In this document: piece by piece, positions 24,373 through 33,254 of the stretch
How the letters are laid out: each line of letters starts with the position of its first letter
Position numbering within the stretch: position 1 is the stretch's first letter
Position numbers and translations under genes: made by a program
The notes under the pieces: generated by a model
What the model was told of the DNA's origin: nothing
What the model saw: the letters and a program-made list of their open reading frames with translations, nothing else
The model's database searches: none
NCBI GenBank assembly: GCA_030149815.1
Contig: JASLHI010000051.1
Location: 14,293 to 78,292, forward strand
DNA: 64,000 nucleotides
From: Aquirhabdus sp.
GTDB lineage: Bacteria; Pseudomonadota; Gammaproteobacteria; Pseudomonadales; Moraxellaceae
Direction of reading: 5' to 3'

Positions 24373-24402
24373 ACACATTGTTCTAATAATAGAACAATGT
24401 GT
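24373..24402. terminator. Perfect 13-bp hairpin downstream of the membrane protein gene
   Basis: ACACATTGTTCTA and TAGAACAATGTGT pair perfectly around a four-base ATAA loop. It lies 71 bases beyond the stop codon of the 741-residue membrane protein gene and within the upstream region of the efflux operon. There is no T tract. It may stabilise a transcript end or be a protein-binding site; the rest of 24071-24473 shows nothing else I can call. Confidence 0.5.
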
Positions 24403-24473
24403 CAGTCATTGATCAGATTTATTTAAGTTGATTACCAAAATAATTGATTCGACCAGATCTAGTCTTAGCGTGA

Positions 24474-26699
24474 TCATGATTTGGCTGGTTTCTTGTCTAT
24501 TGGAGTGTTCTCGTCTAATAAATTGGCTTCGGACGGTGGTAGAAAGAAATCGGTTGGGCGAGTAAAGAAGTGCCCGACGATTAATTTACCCAATGAAATC
24601 CACTCACCATACGATACTCCTCTTGCTTTGAGTGCGACAAATAAGGCCAGCGAGAAACTGACTAATAAGTTTGTCATCCCGATCAGCAATACGCCCAAGA
24701 ATGAAATGATGATCGTTCCGATACCTGCGCTAGAGCCTAGTGAGTAGAGCGACTGAGCAAAATTAACGGATGAAAACGTAATATGTCTGATATCTAAAGG
24801 TAATCCTAAAAAATAACCTAGAGTTCCCATGCTCCCAAGCATCACGCCAAACCAAAAATTACTGGCTAAAGATCCAAGATTATTTTCAATATAGCGAGAC
24901 ACTTTATCTAATCGTTCTACTGACATCGTTTTGATTAAGAAAGGATGCTGGCGAAGACGTGCGCCAACCTGATGGTGAACAGAGAGGTTGTCATAGTAGC
25001 CTGCAATCAAACCTGCCAAAAATAAGCAAACACCTGCGACTGCCGCATGTGGAATTGCAAGAGAGGTGAATGGATTGAGACCATGAAGGAGTGTATGGGC
25101 AGCATCATTGGAAAGCAGCGGCTGATGAAAAAACGTATGCCATACATAAGTAATGATGATGCCAACCAGCATCGCAATCACAATATTACCAAAAATCGCA
25201 ACCAGTTGCGTCCGCATGATATTGACGGTTAATCTTGCTAAGTCTGTTAATTGATCATTTTGATTTTTCTTTGTTTTTTCAGCGTGATGTACGGTTGCTG
25301 CAATCGTTGCAGCAGTCATAGCAGGTTGCTTTGTTGCAACTGTAAAGTGCCATACATGAATCAGCATAAATCCAAATGAGTAATTCATACTATTCAAAAA
25401 TGCTTTTACAAATGGTGCTAATGTCAAACGACCAAAAAGCACTTTAATTGTTGCCATCACAGCGATGATTGCGCCTGCGCCCATCGCCGAGCGCATCATC
25501 GCAAAATATCCACGCCGATCGTCAGTGACATAATGGTCACCTGTCTTACTCGCATTTTCGGTCACTTGAAGTGCCATTAATTCGGTATTAATGGAAATTA
25601 AATCTTTAATGCTGGCGTGATTTTTTTGATCATCGGCAAGGATCTGGAGTACACGTTGTATCGGATTGTCAGGATAGGAAACTGCATTTTTATGCATGCT
25701 CTCTTGGTCATGCGCTTCAATCATAATGGGTTTTAGATAAGGGCTACGCTGGAATCCGAGTAATAACTCAAGCAAAAGCTCCATCCGTGCCAGACTTTGC
25801 TCAATCCGAATCATTAAATTTGTGAGATGAATGCTGACACCGTAGCGCCGAGTATTTTTTCGAACACGACATAAAATATCACGACATTGCTCGATCATGA
25901 CCGCGATCGGGCGTTCATCGGGTGGTGTTCGTTCAGATATGTTGGAATTATTCTCTTGTGCAGTCGTTGGATGATCATCGAGATAGAGCGGCTGATAGCT
26001 TTCAATAAATGCAATCACTTCTCGATTCTGAGCCATAAATGGCGATTCAAACTCATCAATGCTGGGATCGATTCGCATTAAATCACGTTCTAAACCCATC
26101 GCTGTGACGCGATAAGACAATATCATCAACGCATTAAATATCTGATTTTGAGCAGATTGCATGAGAGATGGTTTTGGATTTGCATTCGATAGACAACTTG
26201 AAAGTCGATGCCATTCTTGCGGTTGAATGTGATTCAACCAGCGAATATCACTCGATTTATAGAATACGATTTGAAATAAAGCACTTAGTCGATGTTCTGA
26301 TTGCAATGGCGGCAGGACACGCCATGTGAGACGTTGTGCGAGGGTGGTAAAGAAACCATCATTACTGAGGATTCCTTGATCACTATAGAAATATTCTGGA
26401 GAGTAGGTTTCCAGTAAATTCAGGACATAGTTGGTTAAAGATGTTGCGTGGTCAGGTCGATTTTCTAAGTCGCTCATCCATAGATTGAAGCGTTCTGTGA
26501 TTTCAAATGTGTTGTGACTGGATGACGGACGCAATTGCTCAATTAAATCAACTAAAGGCTGCACTGATGGTGTAGCTGAATTTATTTGGATTAACATCTC
26601 TGCAAAGCATGCTGAGAGTGCGGAGTTGAATGTTTCAGGTGAGACTGTCGAGATTACTTCTTGCGAAGTTAGATTACTTTTTTTTGAAATGCTTGGCAT
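24474..26699 (-). CDS. Large multi-pass membrane protein of the 'site-specific recombinase' Gcr family
   Basis: This 741-residue protein has an N-terminal soluble half of about 380 residues, helical and with typical family phrases (LMRIDPSIDEFESPFMAQNREV). A C-terminal membrane half follows with about seven helices (MGAGAIIAVMATIKVLFG, LFLAGLIAGYYDN, SFLGVLLIGMTNLLVSFSLAL). It matches the family historically named site-specific recombinase Gcr (PF10136), but an integral membrane topology is inconsistent with a DNA recombinase. Its real function is unknown. The gene stands alone with about 270 bases of AT-rich DNA upstream and no visible partner. Confidence 0.8.
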   Translation of the reverse strand: MPSISKKSNLTSQEVISTVSPETFNSALSACFAEMLIQINSATPSVQPLVDLIEQLRPSSSHNTFEITERFNLWMSDLENRPDHATSLTNYVLNLLETYSPEYFYSDQGILSNDGFFTTLAQRLTWRVLPPLQSEHRLSALFQIVFYKSSDIRWLNHIQPQEWHRLSSCLSNANPKPSLMQSAQNQIFNALMILSYRVTAMGLERDLMRIDPSIDEFESPFMAQNREVIAFIESYQPLYLDDHPTTAQENNSNISERTPPDERPIAVMIEQCRDILCRVRKNTRRYGVSIHLTNLMIRIEQSLARMELLLELLLGFQRSPYLKPIMIEAHDQESMHKNAVSYPDNPIQRVLQILADDQKNHASIKDLISINTELMALQVTENASKTGDHYVTDDRRGYFAMMRSAMGAGAIIAVMATIKVLFGRLTLAPFVKAFLNSMNYSFGFMLIHVWHFTVATKQPAMTAATIAATVHHAEKTKKNQNDQLTDLARLTVNIMRTQLVAIFGNIVIAMLVGIIITYVWHTFFHQPLLSNDAAHTLLHGLNPFTSLAIPHAAVAGVCLFLAGLIAGYYDNLSVHHQVGARLRQHPFLIKTMSVERLDKVSRYIENNLGSLASNFWFGVMLGSMGTLGYFLGLPLDIRHITFSSVNFAQSLYSLGSSAGIGTIIISFLGVLLIGMTNLLVSFSLALFVALKARGVSYGEWISLGKLIVGHFFTRPTDFFLPPSEANLLDENTPIDKKPAKS

Positions 26700-26968
26700 A
26701 AATAAGATTTTAACCTTTCAATTCAATAGATTTTTTAGTCTGGTCAAGAGCATCACTTTATTCTAAATATAAATTGCGATTTGTATAAATCATGAGATTA
26801 GGCTGTTGTCAGGGCTGTTTATTCACATCTGAAGACAGGCTGGAATAGAATTATTTTAATTAAGTATTTAATTTTATAGTATATATTTTATTTCAAAATC
26901 TTATTTTTTGTTACACTTTTCAGCCATTCATGGAATGGCTGTGTCATATTAACGCTAGGCGTTCTGGA

Positions 26969-27958
26969 TTAAGTCAGGCGCTCGAGTGCAAGTAGTGCCA
27001 AGTTAATCAAAGATTGCTTATAGATTGAGTCGGGTAGTGGATTAAGTGCTGCTATCGCGAGTTCTGTTTCTTGTTTCGCGCGCATTTGGCAGTATTCTAA
27101 GCCGCCGCTAGTTTTCACCAAGTGAACAATTTTATCCAAATCATTGAGCCCGCCAGTTTGAATACTATGGCGAATCATCTCGTTATCTTTAATATGCACA
27201 CGTTGCATTGTGGCAATGAGTGGCAATGTTGGTTTTCCTTCTGCAAGGTCATCACCGATATTCTTCCCAAGCGTTGCAGCATCTGAGGTGTAATCTAAAA
27301 TATCATCAATAATCTGGAATGCATTGCCGAAGTGTTCACCGTATGTTTTTAATGGCGCGCGCAAATGCTCTGTATGTGTAAGCAACGCTGCGCCTTCGGT
27401 TGCCAGCATAAAGAGGCGAGAAGTCTTACCATAAATAATCTGGAGATAATCCGCTTCGGTTGAATCTGGATTATGTTGATGTTGTAGCTGTAATACTTCA
27501 CCTTCTGCAATTTCACATGTGCCACTCGACATGATGTGTAATAGTTCCAAGTCACCGAGTTTGACCAATAAATCAAACGCACGTGCAATTAAATAGTCAC
27601 CGACTAAAACCGCAGTTGCATTGGTCCATGTCGCGTTGGCTGTTGGACGCCCGCGACGTAAGCCAGATTCGTCGACTACATCATCGTGAACGAGTGTAGC
27701 GGTGTGGAGCATTTCGATAATTGCAGCCAGTTTTAAATGTTGATCCGTTTGGTTGGAATCATTGCCAAGCGCAAAACCACAGGCGCGAGCAGCAAGTAAT
27801 GACATGAGTGGACGCATGCGCTTGCCACCCGCTTCAACAACATAACTACTTACACTCAATACCAAGGGTACTTTAGAGTTAATACCTGTTTTTATGAAAT
27901 GATCCATAGCGGCAAAATCATCAGCGACAGGGTGTAAGATACTATTGAAGTCGGTCAT
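26969..27958 (-). CDS. ispB: Octaprenyl (polyprenyl) diphosphate synthase
   Basis: This enzyme elongates farnesyl diphosphate with isopentenyl diphosphate to make the C40 (or C45) side chain of ubiquinone and menaquinone. Both Asp-rich motifs are present: LVHDDVVDESGLRRG and QIIDDILDYTSD, together with VEAGGKRMRPLM at the N terminus. The length of 329 residues is typical of IspB. It is divergent from rplU-rpmA, the conserved arrangement in gammaproteobacteria. Chain length cannot be read directly from the sequence by eye. Confidence 0.94.
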   Translation of the reverse strand: MTDFNSILHPVADDFAAMDHFIKTGINSKVPLVLSVSSYVVEAGGKRMRPLMSLLAARACGFALGNDSNQTDQHLKLAAIIEMLHTATLVHDDVVDESGLRRGRPTANATWTNATAVLVGDYLIARAFDLLVKLGDLELLHIMSSGTCEIAEGEVLQLQHQHNPDSTEADYLQIIYGKTSRLFMLATEGAALLTHTEHLRAPLKTYGEHFGNAFQIIDDILDYTSDAATLGKNIGDDLAEGKPTLPLIATMQRVHIKDNEMIRHSIQTGGLNDLDKIVHLVKTSGGLEYCQMRAKQETELAIAALNPLPDSIYKQSLINLALLALERLT

Positions 27959-28194
27959 TTATTGAACTGCTCTTAAAACAAATATTTCGAGATCTCATAC
28001 CTGAGATGTTGTACTGGATTTTACATGGATTATAAGGGGTTTTCTTCCCCAATTAATGCAAATTCGTGCTCATCCTAACCGTCTGAGAACTGAACTTCCA
28101 GTGTGTCGATTTAAAAATTATGAAAAAAAATTAATATGACAATCCGAGCTTCTCAAAAATGGTTAAAGCGGTGATAAAATGTTCAAAATATCAC

Positions 28195-28223
28195 TTGTCG
28201 TGTGGGTGTAAAATCTCTACAAT
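28195..28223 (+). promoter_or_regulatory. Sigma-70 promoter of rplU-rpmA
   Basis: The -35 box TTGTCG (28195-28200) and -10 box TACAAT (28218-28223) are 17 bases apart, an excellent match to the sigma-70 consensus. It lies about 105 bases upstream of the rplU start, leaving a leader in which CGCGGT and ACCGCG could pair. The remaining ispB-rplU gap (27959-28194) is AT-rich and shows no other feature. Confidence 0.7.
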
Positions 28224-28328
28224 GCGCGGTCTAATGATTTGTATGAATCAACCCAGTGACGCAGGTTTGAAGCCAGAGACAATTTTAGTCGCTGCACCGC
28301 GAACACGGGTCTTTGTTGAGTGTTGAAT

Positions 28329-28646
28329 ATGAGTGCATATGCAGTAATTAAAAGCGGTGGTAAACAGCACCGTGTCGTAGTTGGTGAATACTTGAAAGTT
28401 GAATTGCTCAAAGCAGCAACTGGCGAAAGCATCACTGATAATGAAGTTTTGATGGTTGTGGATGGTGATAAAATCCAAATCGGCGCGCCTACTGTTGCTG
28501 GTGCAAGCGTAACTTACGAAATCCTGAGCCATGGTCGTCATGACAAAGTTCGTATCGTGAAGCATCGTCGTCGTAAGCATTACCACAAAGAACAAGGTCA
28601 TCGTCAATGGTACACAGAAATCAAAATCACTGCGATCAACGCATAA
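28329..28646 (+). CDS. rplU: 50S ribosomal protein L21
   Basis: This is a large ribosomal subunit protein. The sequence begins MSAYAVIKSGGKQHRVVVGE, the diagnostic N terminus of L21, and includes RRRKHYHKEQGHRQ in the C-terminal rRNA-binding part. The length of 105 residues is normal. The ATG at 28329 is chosen over the TTG at 28320 because it matches the family N terminus. It forms an operon with rpmA, 69 bases downstream. Confidence 0.97.
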   Translation: MSAYAVIKSGGKQHRVVVGEYLKVELLKAATGESITDNEVLMVVDGDKIQIGAPTVAGASVTYEILSHGRHDKVRIVKHRRRKHYHKEQGHRQWYTEIKITAINA

Positions 28647-28715
28647 TTTTTGATTTTTAGTTGTTCTAAAACTTTGTTTTTTTAAATCTTATTTACGCTT
28701 GAGGAGTTAAAACTC

Positions 28716-28979
28716 ATGGCACATAAAAAAGCTGGTGGATCAACCCGCAACGGTCGCGATTCCAATCCTAAGATGCTCGGTGTGAAAGTTTACGGCGGTC
28801 AAAAAGTCGTAGCGGGTAACATCATCGTGCGTCAACGTGGTACTGAATTTCATGCTGGTACAAACGTAGGTATGGGTCGTGACCATACTTTGTTTGCAAC
28901 TGCTGATGGCATCCTACGCTTTGCGGTTAAAGGTGCATTTGGTCGTCGCTACGTATTCGTAGATCCAATCCAAGCATAA
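28716..28979 (+). CDS. rpmA: 50S ribosomal protein L27
   Basis: This protein lies near the peptidyl transferase centre of the large subunit. The sequence starts MAHKKAGGSTRNGRDSNPK, the conserved flexible N-terminal extension that reaches the P-site tRNA, and continues with LGVKVYGGQ. It has 87 residues and a strong GAGGAG ribosome binding site. It follows rplU and ends with an intrinsic terminator. Confidence 0.98.
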   Translation: MAHKKAGGSTRNGRDSNPKMLGVKVYGGQKVVAGNIIVRQRGTEFHAGTNVGMGRDHTLFATADGILRFAVKGAFGRRYVFVDPIQA

Positions 28980-29001
28980 TTCTTTTAAGAATTTGTTTGA
29001 A

Positions 29002-29029
29002 AAAGTCCGCCGTTTGGCGGATTTTTTTA
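29002..29029 (+). terminator. Rho-independent terminator of rplU-rpmA
   Basis: The stem TCCGCC/GGCGGA with a GTTT loop is followed by seven T residues. It starts 23 bases after the rpmA stop codon. Confidence 0.93.
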
Positions 29030-29209
29030 TGGGTGGTGAATAAAGGAGTATGCTAGGAACAGAGATAATAAAGTGTGGATAAAATTGAATGTAAAATCAT
29101 CGAATAGGCGATTTAATGAGCGTTAAGTGTCGGGATTAGAAAAGATATTACTATTATAATTGAATAGTTTAGTGCGGTTTTGGCATGCAAAGACTATTAT
29201 CTGTCGCAA

Positions 29210-29231
29210 GTTGACATTGACTATTGTCAAC
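29210..29231 (+). promoter_or_regulatory. Inverted repeat (possible operator) before the monooxygenase gene
   Basis: GTTGACA and TGTCAAC are perfect inverted arms eight bases apart. The left arm contains the -35-like hexamer TTGACA, and the repeat lies about 50 bases upstream of the monooxygenase start codon. This position suits repressor or activator control. No good -10 box at the standard spacing was found. The rest of 29030-29280 shows no gene. Confidence 0.45.
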
Positions 29232-29280
29232 TTTCTGTTATGTTAGCGAGAAGTCCTTCATGATTGATTAGGGTAACATA

Positions 29281-30786
29281 ATGAGCCAGAAACATTTTGA
29301 CGTATTGATTGTTGGTGCAGGTATCTCTGGAATTGGCGTAGCGTGTCATCTCAAGCGCGATTGTCCAAAGAAAAGTTTTGCGATCCTAGAGCGCCGCCAA
29401 GCAATGGGTGGGACTTGGGATTTGTTCCGTTATCCAGGTATCCGTTCTGATTCTGATATGTCAACTTTTGGTTATGAATTCCGACCTTGGACTGAGTCAA
29501 AAGTACTTGCAGATGGTGCGTCAATTCGTGGTTATCTAAATGATACTGCTAAAGAATATAATATTGAACAACACATCAATTATCAGCGTCATGTCAAAAA
29601 AGCATCTTGGTCATCAAAACAAAAGTTATGGACTTTGTCTGTTTATAATGAAGTGACAAAGCAAGCCGAAGAGTGGACTGCTGATTTTTTGCTTGGCTGT
29701 ACAGGTTACTATAATTACGACCAAGGCTATAGCCCAGAATTCCCGAATCAAGATCGATTCAAAGGTCAAATTATTCATCCACAGCATTGGCCTGAAAATC
29801 TGGACTACAGTGGCAAGCGTGTCGTGATTATTGGTAGCGGTGCGACTGCGATTACGCTTGTTCCATCGATGGCGGGTAAAGCAGGTCATGTGACGATGCT
29901 ACAACGCTCTCCAACGTATATTGCGACCGTGCCATCGATTGATTTTGTGTATGATCGATTAAAGAAAGTTCTTCCTGGCAAGCTGGCTTATAAAATCACT
30001 CGTGGTCGTAACATTGGCCTACAAAAAGCGATTTATGAAATGTCTTTAGCGCAGCCTAAAGTGATGCGTAAATTGCTTCTTTCCGCCGTGAAACACCAAG
30101 TCGGCAAAAACATTGATATGCGTCATTTCACGCCGAACTATAATCCTTGGGATGAGCGCTTGTGTGTTGTCCCTGATGGTGATTTGTTTAAAGTGCTGAA
30201 GCAAGGTCAGGCAAGCATTGAAACGGATCATATTGAGTCATTTACCGAAGATGGCATTATTCTCAAATCAGGTAAAATATTGAAAGCAGATATTATTGTG
30301 TCTGCAACTGGACTCAATGTACAAATGCTCGGTGGTACAGAAGTAGAAGTCGATGGTCAAAGATTCAATCCAAATGAAAATCTGATGTATCAGAGCATTT
30401 TGGTTGAAAACGTACCAAACGCAGCATTGATCGTGGGTTATACCAATGCATCATGGACATTGAAAGTCGATATTGCTGCTGAATATATCTGTCGCTTGCT
30501 CAACTTTATGGACAAAAAAGGCTATCAAACCGTTGTTCCACAAGATCATGAGGGATGCAAAACTGAAAATACCGTTATGGGTAGTATCCATGCTGGTTAT
30601 ATTGCGCGCGCAGCGAAAACTTTGCCACGTCAAGGTTCAAAAGCACCATGGCTGGTGATGAATAATTATCTGTCTGATCGTGTACATTTGCGTAAAAGCT
30701 CGTTTGAAGATGGTTATTTGAGATTCGATAATAAAGAAGCTAAATCGAAAACCAAACGTAAAGTATTGGGTGCTTTAGGTGCTTGA
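29281..30786 (+). CDS. Flavin-containing monooxygenase, AlmA-like
   Basis: This is an NADPH-dependent flavoprotein monooxygenase of the Baeyer-Villiger/FMO group. It shows the FAD motif IVGAGISGIGVA, the phrase GGTWDLFRYPGIRSDSDMSTFG that is strongly conserved in AlmA, the BVMO-type fingerprint FKGQIIHPQHW, and the second Rossmann motif VVIIGSGATA. AlmA of Acinetobacter sp. DSM 17874 oxidises very long chain n-alkanes, so a role in long-chain hydrocarbon or ketone use is inferred by family. The protein has 501 residues. A ribosome binding site (AGGG) precedes the ATG. The gene has its own terminator and an inverted repeat upstream. Confidence 0.88.
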   Translation: MSQKHFDVLIVGAGISGIGVACHLKRDCPKKSFAILERRQAMGGTWDLFRYPGIRSDSDMSTFGYEFRPWTESKVLADGASIRGYLNDTAKEYNIEQHINYQRHVKKASWSSKQKLWTLSVYNEVTKQAEEWTADFLLGCTGYYNYDQGYSPEFPNQDRFKGQIIHPQHWPENLDYSGKRVVIIGSGATAITLVPSMAGKAGHVTMLQRSPTYIATVPSIDFVYDRLKKVLPGKLAYKITRGRNIGLQKAIYEMSLAQPKVMRKLLLSAVKHQVGKNIDMRHFTPNYNPWDERLCVVPDGDLFKVLKQGQASIETDHIESFTEDGIILKSGKILKADIIVSATGLNVQMLGGTEVEVDGQRFNPNENLMYQSILVENVPNAALIVGYTNASWTLKVDIAAEYICRLLNFMDKKGYQTVVPQDHEGCKTENTVMGSIHAGYIARAAKTLPRQGSKAPWLVMNNYLSDRVHLRKSSFEDGYLRFDNKEAKSKTKRKVLGALGA

Positions 30787-30806
30787 TCTCGCTAAAAAGT
30801 AGATGT

Positions 30807-30836
30807 AAAAAAATCCGCCTGTTGGCGGATTTTTTA
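30807..30836 (+). terminator. Rho-independent terminator of the monooxygenase gene
   Basis: The stem AATCCGCC/GGCGGATT with a TGTT loop is followed by a T tract, 20 bases after the stop codon. Confidence 0.93.
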
Positions 30837-31020
30837 TTGATAATGTATTAAAAATGCAGTTTGGGTGCATTGATGAATTGTTAAATGGTTTTAATATTTT
30901 TAACAATAAAATTATTTTCAATAACAGATGACTAGCGAGTGTTGTAGAAACCTTTCTTAAAACTGTCATATTTCAAGACTACGATGAAGTACAAATAATA
31001 GATCATCATCGGAAAGTCAT

Positions 31021-31893
31021 ATGCAAGCCACTATGCTTCGCTCAGGCCCAATTTTACGTTTTATGCCTAAAACTGCGCTGAAAAATTTTAAGCAAAAACC
31101 ACCTAAAAAAATCGCTGCACTCAAGTGCGAAGTGGTGAGTGATGCCAAAACGATCGCAGAAGTTCAGCGCTTCCGTGCGCGAGTTTTTGGTTCAGCCTAC
31201 GGAATTTATTTTGATCAAGGCACAGACATTGATCGCTTTGATGAATATAGTATTCACGTGGTGGTACGTGATACCAAGACCAATCAAATTGCTGCATGTA
31301 CCCGCGTCGTCACACCCAAAGCCAAAGAGAAATTAGGTAGCTATTATTCAGAGTTAGAATTTGATCTGACAGATTACCTCAAAGGCAAAGATCAGGTATA
31401 TGAAATTGGCCGCACCTGTGTTGATGAAGCATATCGAGGCGGTAAGGCGTTATCGGTGCTGTGGATGGGCATGGTTCCATTAATCGTAAAAGAATTGGAT
31501 GCCAAATATCTGATTGGTACGGTCAGCGTCAATCTAGGAATTAAAAGCGAAAAAATCATTGCGACTCAAGGTTATATCCAAGATAAAGCCAAGAGTAAAA
31601 AAATCGTGAGCTTAAAAGCCTTTGATATTAAGGATTATTTGACCACATATAGTGATGATGCAAATTTCTTTGAAGGGAACAAAGAAAAAGAAGTGTTGCT
31701 GAAATATCGCAAAAAAGATGTGCCTTCATTAATCAAGAAATATAAAAACGCAGGCGCGACTTTTTCTAAAGAAGCTTATTATGATGAAGATTTTAACTGT
31801 GCCGACTACTTTGTTGCAGTGAAAGTGAATAAGCGCATGCAGCTTAAGCTGAAATTGGTGTGTAAAATCATTGATATGAAAGCGAAGAAATAA
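31021..31893 (+). CDS. GNAT-type N-acyltransferase, OlsB-like
   Basis: The central part matches the GNAT subfamily (Acetyltransf_5) that includes OlsB, the enzyme using acyl-ACP to N-acylate ornithine in the first step of ornithine lipid synthesis. Motifs seen: VQRFRARVFGSAYGI, IDRFDEYSIHVVVRD, YEIGRTCVDEAYRGG and LSVLWMGM. The protein has 290 residues with a Lys-rich N-terminal extension and a basic C terminus, which suggests association with the membrane surface. The start ATG at 31021 has GGAAAG upstream. A partner olsA is not adjacent. Related N-acyl amino acid synthases cannot be excluded. Confidence 0.7.
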   Translation: MQATMLRSGPILRFMPKTALKNFKQKPPKKIAALKCEVVSDAKTIAEVQRFRARVFGSAYGIYFDQGTDIDRFDEYSIHVVVRDTKTNQIAACTRVVTPKAKEKLGSYYSELEFDLTDYLKGKDQVYEIGRTCVDEAYRGGKALSVLWMGMVPLIVKELDAKYLIGTVSVNLGIKSEKIIATQGYIQDKAKSKKIVSLKAFDIKDYLTTYSDDANFFEGNKEKEVLLKYRKKDVPSLIKKYKNAGATFSKEAYYDEDFNCADYFVAVKVNKRMQLKLKLVCKIIDMKAKK

Positions 31894-31995
31894 GTTTTGA
31901 ATATCTAGCCGATTGTGATTTCTTAGGTTGTTATTTTGGATCTCCTGTATGCTCAATAATACAGGAGATTTACCCCGTCTAGCTGGTACTACTGC

Positions 31996-32598
31996 TTAGA
32001 AGTGATAGATTGCACCAATCCCGACGACCCAAGGATTGATCGTGAGATCACCGATTTTATTGCCATTAAGTTTGATTTTGCTATCCAGATTGACATAACG
32101 TAAGTCAAGTGCAATATCAACAGGGCTTTGCGGAATTGTATAAGCGACACCGATTAATCCAGCCATGCCTAAGCTACTGCCCGCACTGATTTTGTTACCA
32201 GTGATAGGTCCTTCGGTTTTTGCATCCCAGAAGCGAGTGTAATTGAGCCCAAGGCCAAAGTAAGGTTTAAATCCATTTATTGGAGTAAAGTTGTATTTCA
32301 ACGATAGGGTTGGGGGGAGTTGTTTCACTGTGGCTGCTTTAGTCCCATCGAGATACACCGAATGACTAAAAGGCGTTGCTAATAGTAGTTCCGCAGATAG
32401 TTCATGATTTAAAGCATATTCAATCGCTGGGGTAAATTGTAGATTATTGGATGTCGAACCTTGGTATGTTCCCGCTAATGTCCCCCCATCGCCCTGCGTG
32501 ATGACTTCAGAAACACCGATTTTGACTGACCATGGTGATTCGGCATGGACAAGAGTTGCACTAGTCAAAATCAAGATTGCCAAAAATGATTTATTCAT
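31996..32598 (-). CDS. OmpW-family outer membrane protein
   Basis: This is an eight-stranded beta-barrel of the OmpW family, thought to let small hydrophobic molecules through the outer membrane. A signal peptide (LAILILTSATLVHA) ends at HA before ESPWSVKIG. Family features include LPPTLSLKYNF, FKPYFGLGLNYTRF and a C-terminal Phe strand (INPWVVGIGAIYHF). The length of 200 residues is typical. It lies downstream of the bd oxidase genes on the same strand but about 160 bases away, so it is probably its own unit. Confidence 0.88.
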   Translation of the reverse strand: MNKSFLAILILTSATLVHAESPWSVKIGVSEVITQGDGGTLAGTYQGSTSNNLQFTPAIEYALNHELSAELLLATPFSHSVYLDGTKAATVKQLPPTLSLKYNFTPINGFKPYFGLGLNYTRFWDAKTEGPITGNKISAGSSLGMAGLIGVAYTIPQSPVDIALDLRYVNLDSKIKLNGNKIGDLTINPWVVGIGAIYHF

Positions 32599-32754
32599 GA
32601 TGATTCCTTGTGTGTGAGTAATAATCAGTTGATTAGTAATTTGCTGATCGAGTTAAAAAATTTAAAACGTCCCCCATACGGTGCTTTACAGCACCACATT
32701 GAGAAAATTCGTTTGGAGTTTGGCGAGATGATTGTGTATCGCCAGTTGATTGAT

Positions 32755-33066
32755 TTATCGCAGCAGCATTAACGCGGCTGCTGCGATAATCCCGAGTAGG
32801 CAGGCATAAGTTGAGAACAATAGTCGCGGAACGAAATGTTTGGGAATAAATCCCACCCCGCGAATAAAACCTGCACTCATTGCCCAAAATAATAGACTTG
32901 CTGCGCCATGATTGGCTATCCCTTCCTGCACCAAGAGTTGAGGGAAGATGCTGACAAACAAACAAATACTCAGTGCAATGACTAATGGTAATAGCGCAAT
33001 TTGGCTGTGACCTTCGACATCGCTATGTATCAATGTTTGTGGTTCTGTAGGTAGATTTGACATCAT
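32755..33066 (-). CDS. ybgE: Cyd operon protein YbgE-like
   Basis: This small membrane protein of 103 residues has three hydrophobic helices (IALLPLVIALSICLFVSIF, AASLLFWAMSAGFIRGVGFI, LLFSTYACLLGIIAAAALMLL). The GFIRGVGFIP motif is typical of the YbgE family encoded at the end of cytochrome bd operons. Its function in the complex is not settled. The ATG at 33066 has GAGGAATC upstream. It is the last gene of the cydPABX-ybgE group. A weak hairpin (GGTGCT/AGCACC, 32680-32695) lies past its stop codon and may help end the transcript. Confidence 0.82.
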   Translation of the reverse strand: MMSNLPTEPQTLIHSDVEGHSQIALLPLVIALSICLFVSIFPQLLVQEGIANHGAASLLFWAMSAGFIRGVGFIPKHFVPRLLFSTYACLLGIIAAAALMLLR

Positions 33067-33099
33067 GATTCCTCAAAAATAGATGCAGAAGGGGTGAAA

Positions 33100-33120
33100 T
33101 GAGCACTGACTCAGTGCTCA
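33100..33120. promoter_or_regulatory. Perfect 9-bp hairpin spanning the cydX stop codon
   Basis: TGAGCACTG and CAGTGCTCA pair around a three-base loop. The hairpin overlaps the last codons and the stop of cydX and precedes ybgE. It could stop ribosomes, protect the upstream mRNA from decay, or reduce ybgE expression. Confidence 0.55.
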
Positions 33121-33230
33121 TCCTTGGTCATCTGGTTGAGGCGATCCTCTTCCAGTTCTCCCCACATCCCATTAAGAATGGACAGTAGAATCGCAAAACC
33201 TACACCGAGTACCCAAGCGAAATACCACAT
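33111..33230 (-). CDS. cydX: Cytochrome bd oxidase small subunit CydX
   Basis: This is a 39-residue single-helix subunit needed for stability and activity of cytochrome bd-I. The translation begins MWYFAWVLGVGFAILLSI, continues NGMWGELEEDR and ends at a TGA codon. The MWYFAW start and conserved Glu after the helix are diagnostic of CydX. A ribosome binding site (AAAGGA) lies upstream of the ATG at 33230, and the gene begins 24 bases after the cydB stop codon. It is too short for ordinary gene finders. Confidence 0.95.
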   Translation of the reverse strand: MWYFAWVLGVGFAILLSILNGMWGELEEDRLNQMTKDEH

Positions 33231-33254
33231 AATTTCATTCCTTTAATCAAAGTA

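Noticed and set aside
24474..26699. Named 'site-specific recombinase', so possible mobile element
   Set aside because: About half of the protein is membrane helices and no recombinase catalytic residues are visible. The family name is historical. No attachment sites or integrase are near.
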